DNA of 64,000 nt from Agrostemma githago (taxonomy: Eukaryota > Streptophyta > Magnoliopsida > Caryophyllales > Caryophyllaceae): NCBI GenBank assembly GCA_958450325.1, contig OY288243.1:30281844-30345843 (forward strand), written 5' to 3'. The position numbers and the translations under genes were made by a program. This document shows positions 21,807 to 32,487 of this stretch, piece by piece (position 1 is the first letter of the stretch; every line of letters starts with the position of its first letter). The notes beneath the pieces were generated by a model. It did no database searches. It was not told the origin of the DNA and worked only from the letters and a program-made list of their open reading frames with translations.

Positions 21807-23704
21807 TGTAGACACCCAGATTTGGATCTGGTGGCTGCAGAAGTACCCAACAAACACCCGATGACGATCAGACTGCAACGCGACGTGGGTTCGCGATGTT
21901 TTAGATAGTTTTCTATAGAACGGACCAAATAAATTGCTCGGAAAAATTAGACTAACATTTTGGCAGCCTTAGTCGTGTCGTTACGGTCGCATAGACACTA
22001 ATTAGAGTCAGTTCTGACACCGGGACCCCGAGTCGGTCCCGAAACTCGAACCGAGTTAGCACCGCGCCAAGTGAACCCCGGTATGCACACCCGAGGCCTA
22101 CTAAACACCACGGCGCTAGGTCAAAACCGGGAAAGACTTAATCCCCAAGCTTTGTATTATACACCCGCTTCTCGGTTTTGGAAAGTATCAAAATCGTATC
22201 TTCAAAACTCCGAGCGCCTCACCTTGCGCGCCTGTGTCTTCACGCACTTAAACCCATGCGCTTGAGTTCTGGTGCGCATGGGCTCAGGCGCCTATCCGGG
22301 TGACGAGGACCGAAAAACACCTATAAATACCCCCCTTCACCCCCTCATTTCGACACACAAATCCATTCTCTTCCCTCTTCACTCGTAAAGAGTTTCTCGC
22401 TAAGGGCTCGCACTCCGACACTCGAGGCAAACGATCCACTCGATTGTAGTTCCGATAAAGCGACAGCGACGCTACTCCTCGCTTCGAGCACTCCACTCGA
22501 TCCCGAGGTGCCTGTGTTCAACTAGTCATTCTTAGTCTAGCAAAAGAGTTATGTTGGATTAGCCGCAGAACCAGCCAGTAGTAGCGGAGCTCCACCAGAA
22601 TAGCCGCAGGAAGGGCCAACGGTAACGGAACTCTGCCGAAACCACCAGGAAAGCTAAGAGGATCCGCCTTTCGAAGTCGAACCATCACTAGGTTGTCATC
22701 TAAACTAAACTTTACTTTCTCGTCCCTTTATTATGCACTACGATAACGTCAAACGTGGACACTAGGTCCACTACCCATAGTAAAACACGTAACGTCCCAA
22801 CTTCAACTGCAAACACTAAAACACACTAAATAGACCCGAGTAATTCCAAGATCCGTTCTCAACTATCTATGCATCGTGTCACGTTTAGTGTATACTCCGA
22901 GGGTGCAACTCCTCACAATGTGATTTACTTACATTCACATTTACTATTTTTCGATTTATTGCTTTTATGACCTTATAATCGCATGCTAAATCACCTAATA
23001 CAGAATTCAAAACGTAAAACAAATAAAATTGAACAAAGCGATGGTCGGGTTTCGTATTAGTCCAGGTGCTCGCCATGTACGGTTCAACGCATCTCTATTA
23101 ATACCGAGCCGACGCATCTTAAGCAGAATACCGGGTAAGGTATACCACGAGAACGACTAATATCCGTATTATCGCGTTAAAACTGATTTGCTAATACCTA
23201 TAATATTAGTACACTATACTCTCCTATGTGCAGCTTTTCATGGCCTGCTTGTCACGTGAAGTCGCATGCAAAGAATATAAACACAACTACTTTGACGACA
23301 AAACTTACTTGTCCTTAAACAACCGACATAGCAAAAGGTATAGGGTGAAAACAATTGATGTTATAGTACTTCCGCCACAACAAAAGAACAAAGTTATCAG
23401 CCCACCGATTGATTAGTAGAGGCCACTATATTGCGGGCGGGATTGGGTGTTGATATCTATCGAATGTTGGCTTCCTAATACGTACCCTCACCCCTTACTC
23501 AGAATCGACGGTTTCCGGATGTCCGAAACCATTATCAATGAGAGTCATTCCAGGCATGGAGTGCTTAAGGGTACAAGTCTTTATCTTTAGGTCCTGTGCC
23601 CCTCAACGTTGAGCCGGCTAAGGATTAAAGTTGACTTGAACGGTTTCCGAGTCCCCATAATTGACTCGGTGGCGACTCCACAAATCGGCATCGAATTCAG
23701 TTCA
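21807..23704 (+). repeat. 3' LTR of element E
   Basis: Starts TGTAGACACCC after a polypurine tract; the likely end is CAGTTCA at 23704, with no primer site beyond, as expected for a 3' LTR. A TATA box (TATAAATA) is at 22322-22329. Just upstream are AGGCGCCT and a CCCATGCGC/GCGCATGGG dyad. The right half is related to the Tat LTR (a stretch of dyad-rich sequence around 23495-23690). A second, inverted fragment is at 38902-39693. The exact right end is uncertain. Confidence 0.65.
22322..22329 (+). promoter_or_regulatory. TATA box of the element E LTR
   Basis: TATAAATA about 30 bases downstream of the palindrome AGGCGCCT (about 22288-22295), followed by a C-rich leader start. Confidence 0.72.
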
Positions 23705-24014
23705 CTAAAAAGGTCGCATTATCAAACATATCGGCCTTTAAACATTTACAACCACTACTCGATCGATTCCAAACGGAAACACGGGTGCCCTCACCCATCT
23801 AGTACAAGTCCGAATCGTCATCCGAATCAAGGTCCGAAACATCGCTCTGTACGTGAGATCGGACCGGCCCCCGACCGGGAGGGGGCCGTGTGGGTGGCCG
23901 CCGCCATATATTCAAAAATCGGGTCGGTCCCACACGGGCGCGCGCGGGGTGCCAGGCGTTGCGGACGGACATCCACAATATTGCATAATACATCATAGTA
24001 CTAATGGCTGGGCC
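23705..24014. other. Flank between element E LTR and PMD-a pseudogene of the second E-like copy
   Basis: No intact gene. GC-rich around 23860-23960. Probably the decayed 3' flank of the PMD-a gene that follows on the minus strand. Confidence 0.35.
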
Positions 24015-25490
24015 CTACCGGTCCATCTTCTCCTTTCCCTTACTCTTCAGGTGTGCTTCTTTGGGCCTATCACCACAGGCCCCTCGAATGCATGCGTCCA
24101 TTTCTTCAGCCAATTGTGGGCCCAACCAATCCCACGCGCCTTCCTCATCTACGCCTTGAATATGGGTCTTGTCAGTCTTGACCCGTTTGGACGAACTAAC
24201 GGTACTAGGATCGGTAACACTGTCTCTGGTCAGGCGCTTAGAGACGTTAACTTGCGTAGCCTTCTTATTCTGTAGCACCGCAGTCCTGAACTTGCCCCGC
24301 TCTATCGGATATTTACAAACATTTCGCCGGGCATTGGGGGGGGGGGGGTTGCCCGTCGAATATTCGCTAGAGGAACATGATGTATAATCCTCCGTCTCCA
24401 AGACATTTCAAATTCCCTAAAAGCATCCTTCTCCCACGGATGGGAATTGAGAACATCGGTGGGGAACGGTTTGTGCCCCGCCCATTTTGCGCATTAACCT
24501 ATCTGGATAAACATAGACACATCCACTTAGGGATAAAATTTGCATAGTGAGGGCCCGTAATGAGAACGGGAGCCCAATATACCGTTTGATATGCCACCAC
24601 AGGACAGTCCATCTAACAGCAATCCCTTCATCAGCATGCAGACGAGAAAACCATTCGTCTTCGGTACAATCGACATTCAATAATGGTACTACACTCTGCG
24701 TAGCAAGCTTGTTACAGTTATAACCTTCGATAAGACGAGGTGGCTCGATTAGATGTAGCCTCTCCTGTAGCCAAACCTGAACAGTACAACACCGTGTCAC
24801 AACTTCGAACTAGGGCAGACTCGAATAAAGTGAAAAAAATAGCACCATGACATACCTGCAAAATGGTCTTAGAACCGCGAAAGGGAGCACGATGAATTTG
24901 CGCACGTGTGTCGAGACCCATTATAAGCTCACCCAAAATAAGCCAAGAAGAAGATCGCCCATGCTCCATCTTCATTACGACATCTAGAACACGAGGTTTA
25001 CCCCAACCATCATGCACCGATGCATCCTCAAACAGATAATAACATGGTATTCCAATACCAAGAGCGCATTTGCGAGCCAGAGGTGAGATACAACGAGCGT
25101 CCTCCCTTTCAGAACTCCTTAACGAGAAGCTCTACGTTAATACCACCGTCTCCAAAGAAAACATCAGCCTCCTCCGACATAGGAATATCCAAAAAATGAT
25201 GAAACCGTTCTACGGGAACGTCACCTTGAACTGGTATGAAAGGGTGAAACAAATGCCACCCTCCAATCGCCTCTATCACCTCGGGAATAGGACAAACATC
25301 ACCCCACGGGAATGCGAAGAACATAGTACTTAGCATTCTAAAAGCACGAACACGCAAATAAAAAGTCATCTTGCACTTTAATTTGCTTTAGAGAAATAAT
25401 AGCGGACAAACTATCATCTAGCAAATCTTCAAGTTCACCTTTCTTGAAATAATTCGTCCACTCGGTCAAAAGACGGCCGAAACCCAACAT
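24015..25490 (-). pseudogene. PMD-a antisense gene, second E-like copy (two exons, frameshifted)
   Basis: Starts MLGFGRLLTEW at 25490. Exon 1 holds FPWGDVCPIPE followed by IGGW, then a frameshift near 25110, then LILGELIMGLD. It ends CAG at 24856 before GTATG; exon 2 resumes at 24776 with VWLQERLHLIEPP. The 79-bp intron sits at exactly the same phase-0 position as the 305-bp intron of the intact gene at 52817-54681. Exon 2 contains VRWTVLWW and YPDRLMR, then a second break near 24410 before the basic tail ending GKEKMDR at 24015. Two breaks make it non-functional. Confidence 0.82.
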
Positions 25491-25565
25491 GACTCTGAAA
25501 ACCAAACAAGAGCTATCAAGACACTTTGAGTATTAATTATGTCTAAAAAGATCACCCATAATCCG

Positions 25566-25573
25566 TATATATA
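25566..25573 (-). promoter_or_regulatory. TATA box of the PMD-a gene
   Basis: TATATATA about 75 bases upstream of the ATG at 25490, in the same place as the TATA boxes of the other PMD-a copies (14839, 52713). GC-rich AGGCGCC/GGCG motifs lie upstream at 25622-25730. Confidence 0.6.
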
Positions 25574-26330
25574 GCTACAATTGCATCGTAATTAGGAAAT
25601 TACGGAAAACTTCCATAACCGAGAACCAGGCCGCCCGGTTCAGGCGACTTAAAACCGGGTCCCCCAAGGCCAGGCGCCAAAGTCCTGGGACGCCGGCGGA
25701 CGGGAGCCCGAACTCCAGGCCGTCAACTGCACCCTACCTCATCATGCTACTGTTCGACAGGCTTGGGCGTTAGGAACGACCTCCTAAAGGCACTCATCCC
25801 CTTTTCCAAAGATCAAACGCACGTTACAAGCACCATGTAAGAATGAAAGGTCCCTCATAGGCAACAGACGACCCGTTTTCATCCCCCCAATCCACCGGAC
25901 TTGACGTTTTTTTTCTTTTTTCTTTTAGGGGTTAAGTCACCCCACCTAGGCGTGTTGTAGCCCTATGCGGCACTGTCGGTATGTGTCACCTAGGCATGTT
26001 ATAGCTCTTTACGGCATGATCAATACACATTTGTAGCGCTACACGACGTTATCAATAAAGCATAAAATGTGGTCCAACTTTTTTTTCATCTTACTCCGCC
26101 AAGGACACAAGCGTCGTACACGTCTCCAGCATTGCACACCCACTCGGTCAAAATGTTTTAATCACAAAATGCTTTATACATCTTTGGCACATTTTGAGTC
26201 AAATGTTTTAATCGACATACTACTTGATCCAATTCACGGCTCAAACTAACAAATTTTCAGAATCCTAAAAAACAATTTTGCGCTCCTGTATAATTCCAAT
26301 GCATTTAAAACACTTTAAATCACGACTAAA
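25574..26330. other. Upstream region of PMD-a, up to element D
   Basis: No gene; homologous to 14845-14988 plus 16482-17070. It continues at 33989 after the D insertion. Confidence 0.5.
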
Positions 26331-27283
26331 TGATGGTAGGGATTTGTCGCGGGATCCCCACCGATCAAATAATTAACCGGCTATTCCTAACTGGGTAGAT
26401 AGGGCAAGTCGGGTCAAATCCACGGGGACGGTAGAGGCGTCTAGACCAAGTTCGCCCAAATACGAGACTAAGTCAACGAGCTAAGCTAGAGAATGATAAG
26501 AGGGAGAGAAGGCTAGACTAAGACTAAAGTACCGGAGAAACAAACAAGGAAAACGGGCTAGGATTAGGTCGGGGTCAAAGGGGTAACGGAATGGTCAAGG
26601 AGGAGTTAGAGTGAAGGAGGTAGTCGGGCAATCTAGGTAATCTAACTTAGACTCACCTAGAGGTTCCTCATGGAACCCATCCGGCGACACACATGACAAA
26701 GGAAGGCAAGAAAAACAAGCATTCCAACCTACTTAGTCATTCAAGCATTCCAACAAACATGTAATATGCATCACTCAAGAGGAAACCCAAATCTTCCACC
26801 AACATCTCCAACAAATCCTTAGTCACCCAATTAACACCCTAATCACCCTACTAACCCTAGTAAGAACACTACTCTAACATCATCAAACTAATTCTAACAA
26901 GAACAAGAAGAATCAAAACAAGAACAAGAGGGAACAACACAAAGATCAAAACATACATAAACAAACTAGTGAAAATGATGAACAACAATCAAAGATTAAA
27001 ACTTGGAAGATTAAACATGAAAGATTAAAGGAAAAGAGAAAGGAAAGATTATACCAACTACAAAGGATGAAAAGGAGAACACTTGTATAGAAGAAAACCC
27101 AAATAATTCCACCAAGGTTGTCAATCTTGGGTGGATTCTTCAAGAGATCCAATAATACAAGATTAAACTAAGATTAACTACTAATTACCGACTAATCTAC
27201 ACTAATCTAATCTAATCTGACCTAAAGTAGTCTAGGGTTTAATGTCTAATGAAGTGCATAAGCTTTACAAAACAAGGGAAGAG

Positions 27284-27291
27284 TATATATA
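27284..27291 (-). promoter_or_regulatory. TATA box of the D 3' LTR
   Basis: TATATATA in the context CCCTATATATACTC on the minus strand; the same site in the 5' LTR is 33441-33448. Confidence 0.75.
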
Positions 27292-27345
27292 GGGTTACAA
27301 ATGGAAGGAAGAAGAAAGAAACAAGCGCGGCTGCCACTGGGACTT

Positions 27346-27488
27346 TCCCGATCGGGAATGGGAAATCCCGATCGGGAAACTTCCACTTTCCCGATCGGGA
27401 ATATGCCAACCCGATCGGGAATGCTCCACAGTGGCATCCCTAATCGTGCACTTCATCCCGATCGGGTTTGAGGCCTTCCCGATCGGGA
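27346..27488. repeat. Palindrome array TCCCGATCGGGA in the D 3' LTR
   Basis: Six units start at 27346, 27366, 27389, 27409, 27456 and 27477 (steps 20, 23, 20, 47, 21). The 47-bp step contains CCACAGTGG. It lies about 55-200 bases upstream of the TATA box in the direction of transcription. Confidence 0.97.
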
Positions 27489-29579
27489 TGGGTCTTGTAG
27501 GCCTCCAATATGACCCTTTTGGTTCCTCCTTGCCTCACATGGACTTCTCATCGATTCTCGGGACTCGGTATTGGGTCTCGGAGGCTCGGGATTGGGTCCC
27601 AAGGTCTCGGGGTCGATTCCAAAGCATCGAGTCATCGTTCCTTTACTCCGTTGGCTCCAAAATGTGTATGTATAGAGTCGGAATCGCTCCAACTCTTCCA
27701 AATCGGTCTCGGGAACCTGAAACGAACTAAAGGAAGCATAAGAAGCCCCTAAACCGCTCCCAAGGAGCGATTCTACAAGGAAAATGGGACCAAAACACTA
27801 CGAAATAGGCACTACAAACTACACTTATCAACTCCCCCACACTTAACCCTTACTCGCCCTCGAGTAAGCACATACTAACTACTAAACTAGCCGAGTGGGT
27901 ATTAGCGCACCCTACGCCCTTTCAACTCACGCGAGTGCACTTAGAGGAAAAGTGCACTCCGCAAGGCAAGTGGGGTCTTGCGACAAAACTGTGGATGCAA
28001 CCGGACACAAAACACATAAACAACAAACACACAAACAAGAAAACAAAAATCGGTTGCACCTAAAAGAAAACAAATACCGCTTCCCTCAAACAAGCGGTGA
28101 AAGAAGCACCGGTTTAGGACTCGAGGTAAGTGACAACGTTCCCAAGCTAGCAATACAAACCGAGGTGGACTAAACCCTAATAGTATGACGATAAAGCAAC
28201 AAAAACGTTGGTAACTTACCAAGGTCCTCCTAACTTTCTAAAAACGTACTACGGGACGATCGGCGGAGTGGGAAGTGATGATCCACGGTGTTAGTCGACA
28301 CTGTAGGTAAGTGAGACCCCGCCCCCTTTAGCGTGAGCCAAGAGGGTCGTCCCGTGTCCAAAACCGCCTAACTAGTCCAAGTAAAAAGGTGGAAATATGC
28401 AAAATGAGGGAAGACCGACTAATGCCGCTATCATCCTTCCTCGGGACTCGGTTCTTTGGTAGGATCTTCACGGCAAAAGTCGGAAAAAGGCTTATTTTTG
28501 TGGGGTTAAGATCTTTTTGTGAGACGATTTTCTTTTGGCATTTTCTCTTTTCTTTTGCATTTTGCTTTGTTTATTGCCATGCCATTTCTTTTTCTTCTTT
28601 TCTATTTTCTTTTTGGCTTTTGTGCCTTTTCTTTTTTTCTTCATTCTTTTCTTTTTTCATTTTCTTTCTTTTTCTTTACTTTGCCCTTTTGGCTTGATTT
28701 GGATTTTTGGCATTTCATTGTGTAACAAGAAAGAGAGAATTCAACAAATGCAAATTATTGTGTGGATATGTGTAGGAGGTAGGGTAATGGGTATGTCGGG
28801 GTTGTGCATCCCCTTTCAAACCTACAAAAAGGTGGAGAACTTGGACTAATCAAACGATCCTAGACACGGTCACCTAAGGGACGAGACTCGGTAACCAAGG
28901 CCTTTTCACACCGTGGGTGGTCATAATGGTCAAAAGTGCAAATCCCGTAGTAAATCCCTAGTAAGCTAGGTGGACTCAAGGTAAAGGACCAACGAAATCA
29001 TTGATTTAGGGTCATTCTACTAGATTAAAGTCCAAGACTCGATTTACACTACTAGGAAGGGAAAGTACACACTCACACACTAGCCTCTAAACCGGGTTTT
29101 CAAAAACCATTTACACACAAGACACACAACACAAAACAAAGACTCAATGAAAACGAAAGAAAAGGAAATAAAAGCAACAAAACAAAAACAAAGCAAAACA
29201 AACACACACATAACACAAACACCACCCCTAGCTTCCAAATGAGCAACCAACCAACATCAAACTTTACAAAGCTCCACCCGAGCACACATCATCACAAATC
29301 TCCTCCAAACTCACAAGAAGCAAAGAGGGAAAAAGGGATGAAGAGATGTTACCGGAAGTCTTGAAAGCTCACCAAAGCTAACGGCGATTAGGCAACCTAT
29401 AAGGAAAAGAGGGGGGCAAAACACGCACAACAAAACAAAAATACGACATAACGACACAAAAAGGAAAAGACACAAAAGAAAATCTTTTTTATTTTTATGA
29501 AAAATTTTCAAATTTTTATGGATTTTAAAGATTTTTTTCAAAAACTAAGAAAATAAAACTAACTACGCTATAATATCGC

Positions 29580-29594
29580 TCCCCCACACTTAAG
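29580..29594 (-). promoter_or_regulatory. Second polypurine-tract-like sequence inside D
   Basis: CTCCCCCACACTTAA repeats the true polypurine tract at 27832-27846. Both are followed on the plus strand by a dyad (CTTACTCG/CGAGTAAG after the first, GTCGAGC/GCTCGAC after the second). It could prime plus-strand synthesis internally or be a duplication relic. Confidence 0.5.
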
Positions 29595-30357
29595 TCGAGC
29601 CATGTCCTCATGCTCGACCGTAGGGCATGGGAGCACAAAAGAAACTAACGAAAATAAAGCTAGAAATCAAAAAGAAAGGTGGAGAAAAGGGTAGAAAGCG
29701 TCCGGCCGGGGTGTAGTCAAGTCACCATGGGCCGAGACAAGAAAAGATATGGAAGGGGGAAGAAAAATAAAAAGAAGGAAATAAAAGGAAATGGGAGGGG
29801 AGGACTAGGTGTAATCAAGTCACCTAGCCCGGATTCCGCCTAAATCCGACTAAATCCTCAAAAAAAAAGAGTGAAAAACTTGTAAAATTTGGATTTTGAA
29901 AATGACTCTCGATGTAGTCACATCATCGAGAGTCGGGAGCAACCACTATCAAGGCCTCGAAGGCCACTAAGGTACCATGACTTAAGGGGAAGGGAATAAA
30001 CAAAGGAAAACAAGCAACAACAAAAACGGAAAAGAAAGGATAGTTGTCGTACCATAGGTTAGCAACTCACTCTCTCCATCGTCTCATAGATCAATATAGG
30101 CACTTGCTTGTCTTCATCATTGCTATCCCGCTTCAAGCTTAATAGAACCGCATGGTAGAGGTAGTAATGTTGTGAGGGGGTGGAAATTGGTGTGTATACC
30201 GGTCTAAAGTAGATAGAAGATGAAGTGAGGATATGAAAATGAAGTATGTGGGTGGTATGATATGAGCAAGGAAGGTAGGGAGGTTGGGTGGGGGTAGACA
30301 ATGATTGGATGGGCTTAAATGTCAAAGAAGAGGCACCAAAAAGGAGAAAGGGGACCA

Positions 30358-30521
30358 TCCCGGTCGGGATGGGTGGTCCCGGTCGGGATGACATACCCGT
30401 CCCGGTCGGGAAGCCTCCTTCCCGATCGGGATGACACTACAGTGAACTCGATTTTTGGCACCTTCATCCTGATCGGGACGGCCCCATCCCGGTCGGGATG
30501 ACACACCCTTCCCGGTCGGGA
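30358..30521. repeat. Internal palindrome array TCCCGGTCGGGA in D
   Basis: Seven units start at 30358, 30377, 30400, 30420, 30467, 30487 and 30510 (steps 19, 23, 20, 47, 20, 23). The centre is mostly GGTC; in the LTR array it is GATC. The 35-base long spacer shares ACAGTG and the CTTCA end with the LTR array, so both derive from one module. Confidence 0.96.
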
Positions 30522-30842
30522 AGGGTCTTCATGACTCCCATGACCCCAAAAAACCGACTCCCTTACTCACGATCCAAGCTCTATCACTAACCACTCCTTT
30601 CTAGGAGTCACCTTCACTTCACCTATCACAATAAACTCAAGGTACACATCAAATTCACTCTCTCACATCGCTCATCAAAATACCAAATCAATAACAAGAA
30701 TATCACAAAACAACAAAAACCAAGAGAAAAATCACACAAATACAAACACAAGTACTCTAAAGAGGAGAGGAAGGGGGAATATACAACATGACGGTTCTTT
30801 AGGAACTCCGTCAAACCTAGGATGGTGGACTCTTCTTCAACC

Positions 30843-32210
30843 TTAGCCCTCAAGGGCATGGAGGAGCAAGTCGAACGCGCTACCGACATCATAATGAAGG
30901 CCCAAGAAGCGCTCGAGCCTAGCCAACCTCCACGGCCTCCAAGGAGGAGGCAAGAAGTAGGAATCCCAAGACCCATCGTCATCATTCATGTCATCTCCGG
31001 GGTCTATCCATCCTACGAGCTTCACCGACCTCTTCCTCCCTAAGCATCGTCTCCAATCACAAGCAAGCTTCATCTCCAAGAAACAAGGCACAAAAAGCGA
31101 TTTTGGCCTCATCTCCTCCATGCACACCCCCACACTTTCCTCAAGTTGTGGTTCCCCATCTTCATCACTCGGCCCCACATCATCTTGGAAAGGAGAATCG
31201 AAACTTCTACCAGCGGTTTCAATCTCTTCCAAGTCATTGCTTGGTTCACTAGCTAGGGGCTCTTGATGCTTGTCCAAATTATCGCACAAGGGCAACTCGA
31301 GGCTAACAATCTCACCCAACAACTCCACAAACTCCACCAAACCATCCAACTCACTATCCTCCTCCAATTCCTCAGCAATGTTGCCTTCACTAAGGGTCAT
31401 ATCCTCATCCGTCTCTTTTTGGGTAGACGATTGAGGTTCTTCAAAGCAAATCTCTCTATCAAAGGGAACTACATCGGCGGCTTCGTGATTAGGTTGCTCC
31501 TCTCTCTCAAGTGGGCACCCTCCATCTAAATGTGATGCTCGGGATAAAGACATTACGGTTTGAACCGCTAATGCATTTAAATGAGCATTCCTCGCCTCGT
31601 TTCCCCTTCGAATTTGGGCCATTAATTCCTCTTGTTCTTTTTGCAATTGAATGGCCATTTCTTGGATGCTCCTTTGCATTTGAAGCATAGAATGAAACAC
31701 CTCCGTGTCGGGTAATTGGTGATCATTGGGGTCTTGTAAAGCTCCTTGATAATCTTGATCATCTTGATGATAATCTTGATAATCTTGATTAAACATGGTG
31801 TCTTGATGATGCCCAAGGGGTGGGGCATCATATTGTTGGTAGTGAGGTTGAGGTGATTGGTAGTATTGTGGGTCATGGGGTTCATATTGTGGTTGGGGTG
31901 GAGGGTAGTATGGTGGGTTTTGGGGGTATTGGCTTCCATAAGGTGAATCTTGATTGAACATGGTGGGTTCACAATCATAGCTTGAGTAATAGCCACCTTG
32001 ATCGTAGGATTGATAATCATTCACTTGTTGGTAGCCATTTCCATATTCTTGAAGATCATACCCTTCTTGATTATCCCAAGAAGCTTGATAGTGGTCGGGG
32101 GACGTCATGTCATACCCTTGGTTCATGGAATAAGAGGAGTAGCTCATATCGGCTCCCAAGTGTGTGGAGTTTAGATCAAACCCCATGCTCGCTCGAAAAT
32201 CGTTGTCCAT
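30843..32210 (-). CDS. Gag-like protein of non-autonomous element D (455 aa)
   Basis: A single frame starting MDNDFRASMG. Residues 20-160 are rich in Tyr, Gln, Asp and Pro (prion-like low complexity, e.g. PQPHYQQYDAPP). A likely coiled coil spans 170-212 (MLQMQRSIQEMAIQLQ onward). Residues 225-390 are acidic. The C-terminus is basic then hydrophobic (RLARLERFLGLHYDVGSAF). There is no CCHC finger, protease or RT. Position after the leader of an LTR element argues for Gag; the low-complexity part and coiled coil would suit particle assembly. I cannot assign it to a family with certainty. Confidence 0.7.
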   Translation of the reverse strand: MDNDFRASMGFDLNSTHLGADMSYSSYSMNQGYDMTSPDHYQASWDNQEGYDLQEYGNGYQQVNDYQSYDQGGYYSSYDCEPTMFNQDSPYGSQYPQNPPYYPPPQPQYEPHDPQYYQSPQPHYQQYDAPPLGHHQDTMFNQDYQDYHQDDQDYQGALQDPNDHQLPDTEVFHSMLQMQRSIQEMAIQLQKEQEELMAQIRRGNEARNAHLNALAVQTVMSLSRASHLDGGCPLEREEQPNHEAADVVPFDREICFEEPQSSTQKETDEDMTLSEGNIAEELEEDSELDGLVEFVELLGEIVSLELPLCDNLDKHQEPLASEPSNDLEEIETAGRSFDSPFQDDVGPSDEDGEPQLEESVGVCMEEMRPKSLFVPCFLEMKLACDWRRCLGRKRSVKLVGWIDPGDDMNDDDGSWDSYFLPPPWRPWRLARLERFLGLHYDVGSAFDLLLHALEG

Positions 32211-32466
32211 ACCCGGTTAGAAACCACTCATTCTAGCAACCGTCCGTTAAAGCGGCTCTAAGTCGCAAGAAGAAGATAGTCACCACCTCTAAAGCACAAA
32301 CTGTAGACTAAGAACAAACGTGAGAAACCTAGTGCTTTTTGGGCACTAGGCAAGAGAGAAATAAACCACACACACACAAGAAGCAAGGTAACAAAAAGAA
32401 AAAAGAAAAACACAAACACAAAGACAAAGTCAAGTAACTAGAAAAACAAAGTCTAAACTAGCACCG

Positions 32467-32484
32467 TCCCCGGCAACGGCGCCA
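32467..32484 (-). promoter_or_regulatory. Primer binding site of D, tRNA-Asp type
   Basis: Minus-strand TGGCGCCGTTGCCGGGGA, an exact 18-base match to the complement of the plant tRNA-Asp 3' end plus CCA (from memory). It lies 3 bases from the 5' LTR. This primer is usual for Athila elements. Confidence 0.93.
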
Positions 32485-32487
32485 ATT

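Larger units (their letters stand above)
14423..23704 (+). mobile_element. Element E: older Tat-like element, right part (two antisense PMD-like genes, tandem repeats, 3' LTR)
   Basis: Composite call. From left: PMD-a pseudogene on the minus strand cut by element 1, its promoter region, PMD-b pseudogene (minus), two tandem arrays, a polypurine tract and an LTR starting TGTAGACACCC. In element 2 the order is pol, antisense PMD, polypurine tract, LTR, so E reads left to right with gag-pol lost or to the left of the window. Two solo LTRs (14994-16476 and 20044-21497) lie inside. That all pieces belong to one insertion is inference. Confidence 0.5.
26331..27830 (-). repeat. 3' LTR of element D
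   Basis: TGATGGTAGGG to ACACTTATCA on the plus strand, 1500 bp. TATA box (TATATATA) at 27284-27291; palindrome array 27346-27488 upstream of it on the minus strand. The polypurine tract (minus GTGTGGGGGAGT, 27831-27842) abuts the right end. Confidence 0.95.
27831..30842 (-). other. 3' non-coding region of element D
   Basis: Three kb without a convincing gene. It starts with the polypurine tract (27831-27842). A second copy of CTCCCCCACACTTAA stands at 29580-29594. A T/C-rich low-complexity stretch covers 28540-28700. Near the right end lies the internal palindrome array (30358-30521). A short frame after it (down to 30059) has a lysine/aspartate-rich end but no recognised domain. Confidence 0.6.

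Noticed and set aside
23799..24275. GC-rich plus- and minus-strand frames beside the PMD-a pseudogene
   Set aside because: Overlapping frames on both strands in GC-rich sequence; the minus-strand PMD tail explains the true signal.
28389..28849. Phe-rich membrane-protein-like frames on the plus strand of D
   Set aside because: Produced by a T/C-rich low-complexity stretch, present in three frames at once, in the non-coding part of a minus-strand element.
30059..30394. 111-codon frame on the minus strand of D
   Set aside because: Its start overlaps the internal palindrome array; no motif or family resemblance. A short genuine exon at its end cannot be excluded.
27346..30521. Palindrome arrays as a CRISPR array
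   Set aside because: Context is plant LTRs with a TATA box and primer site; repeats are 12 bp and spacers 7-11 bp, conserved between copies, with no cas genes.
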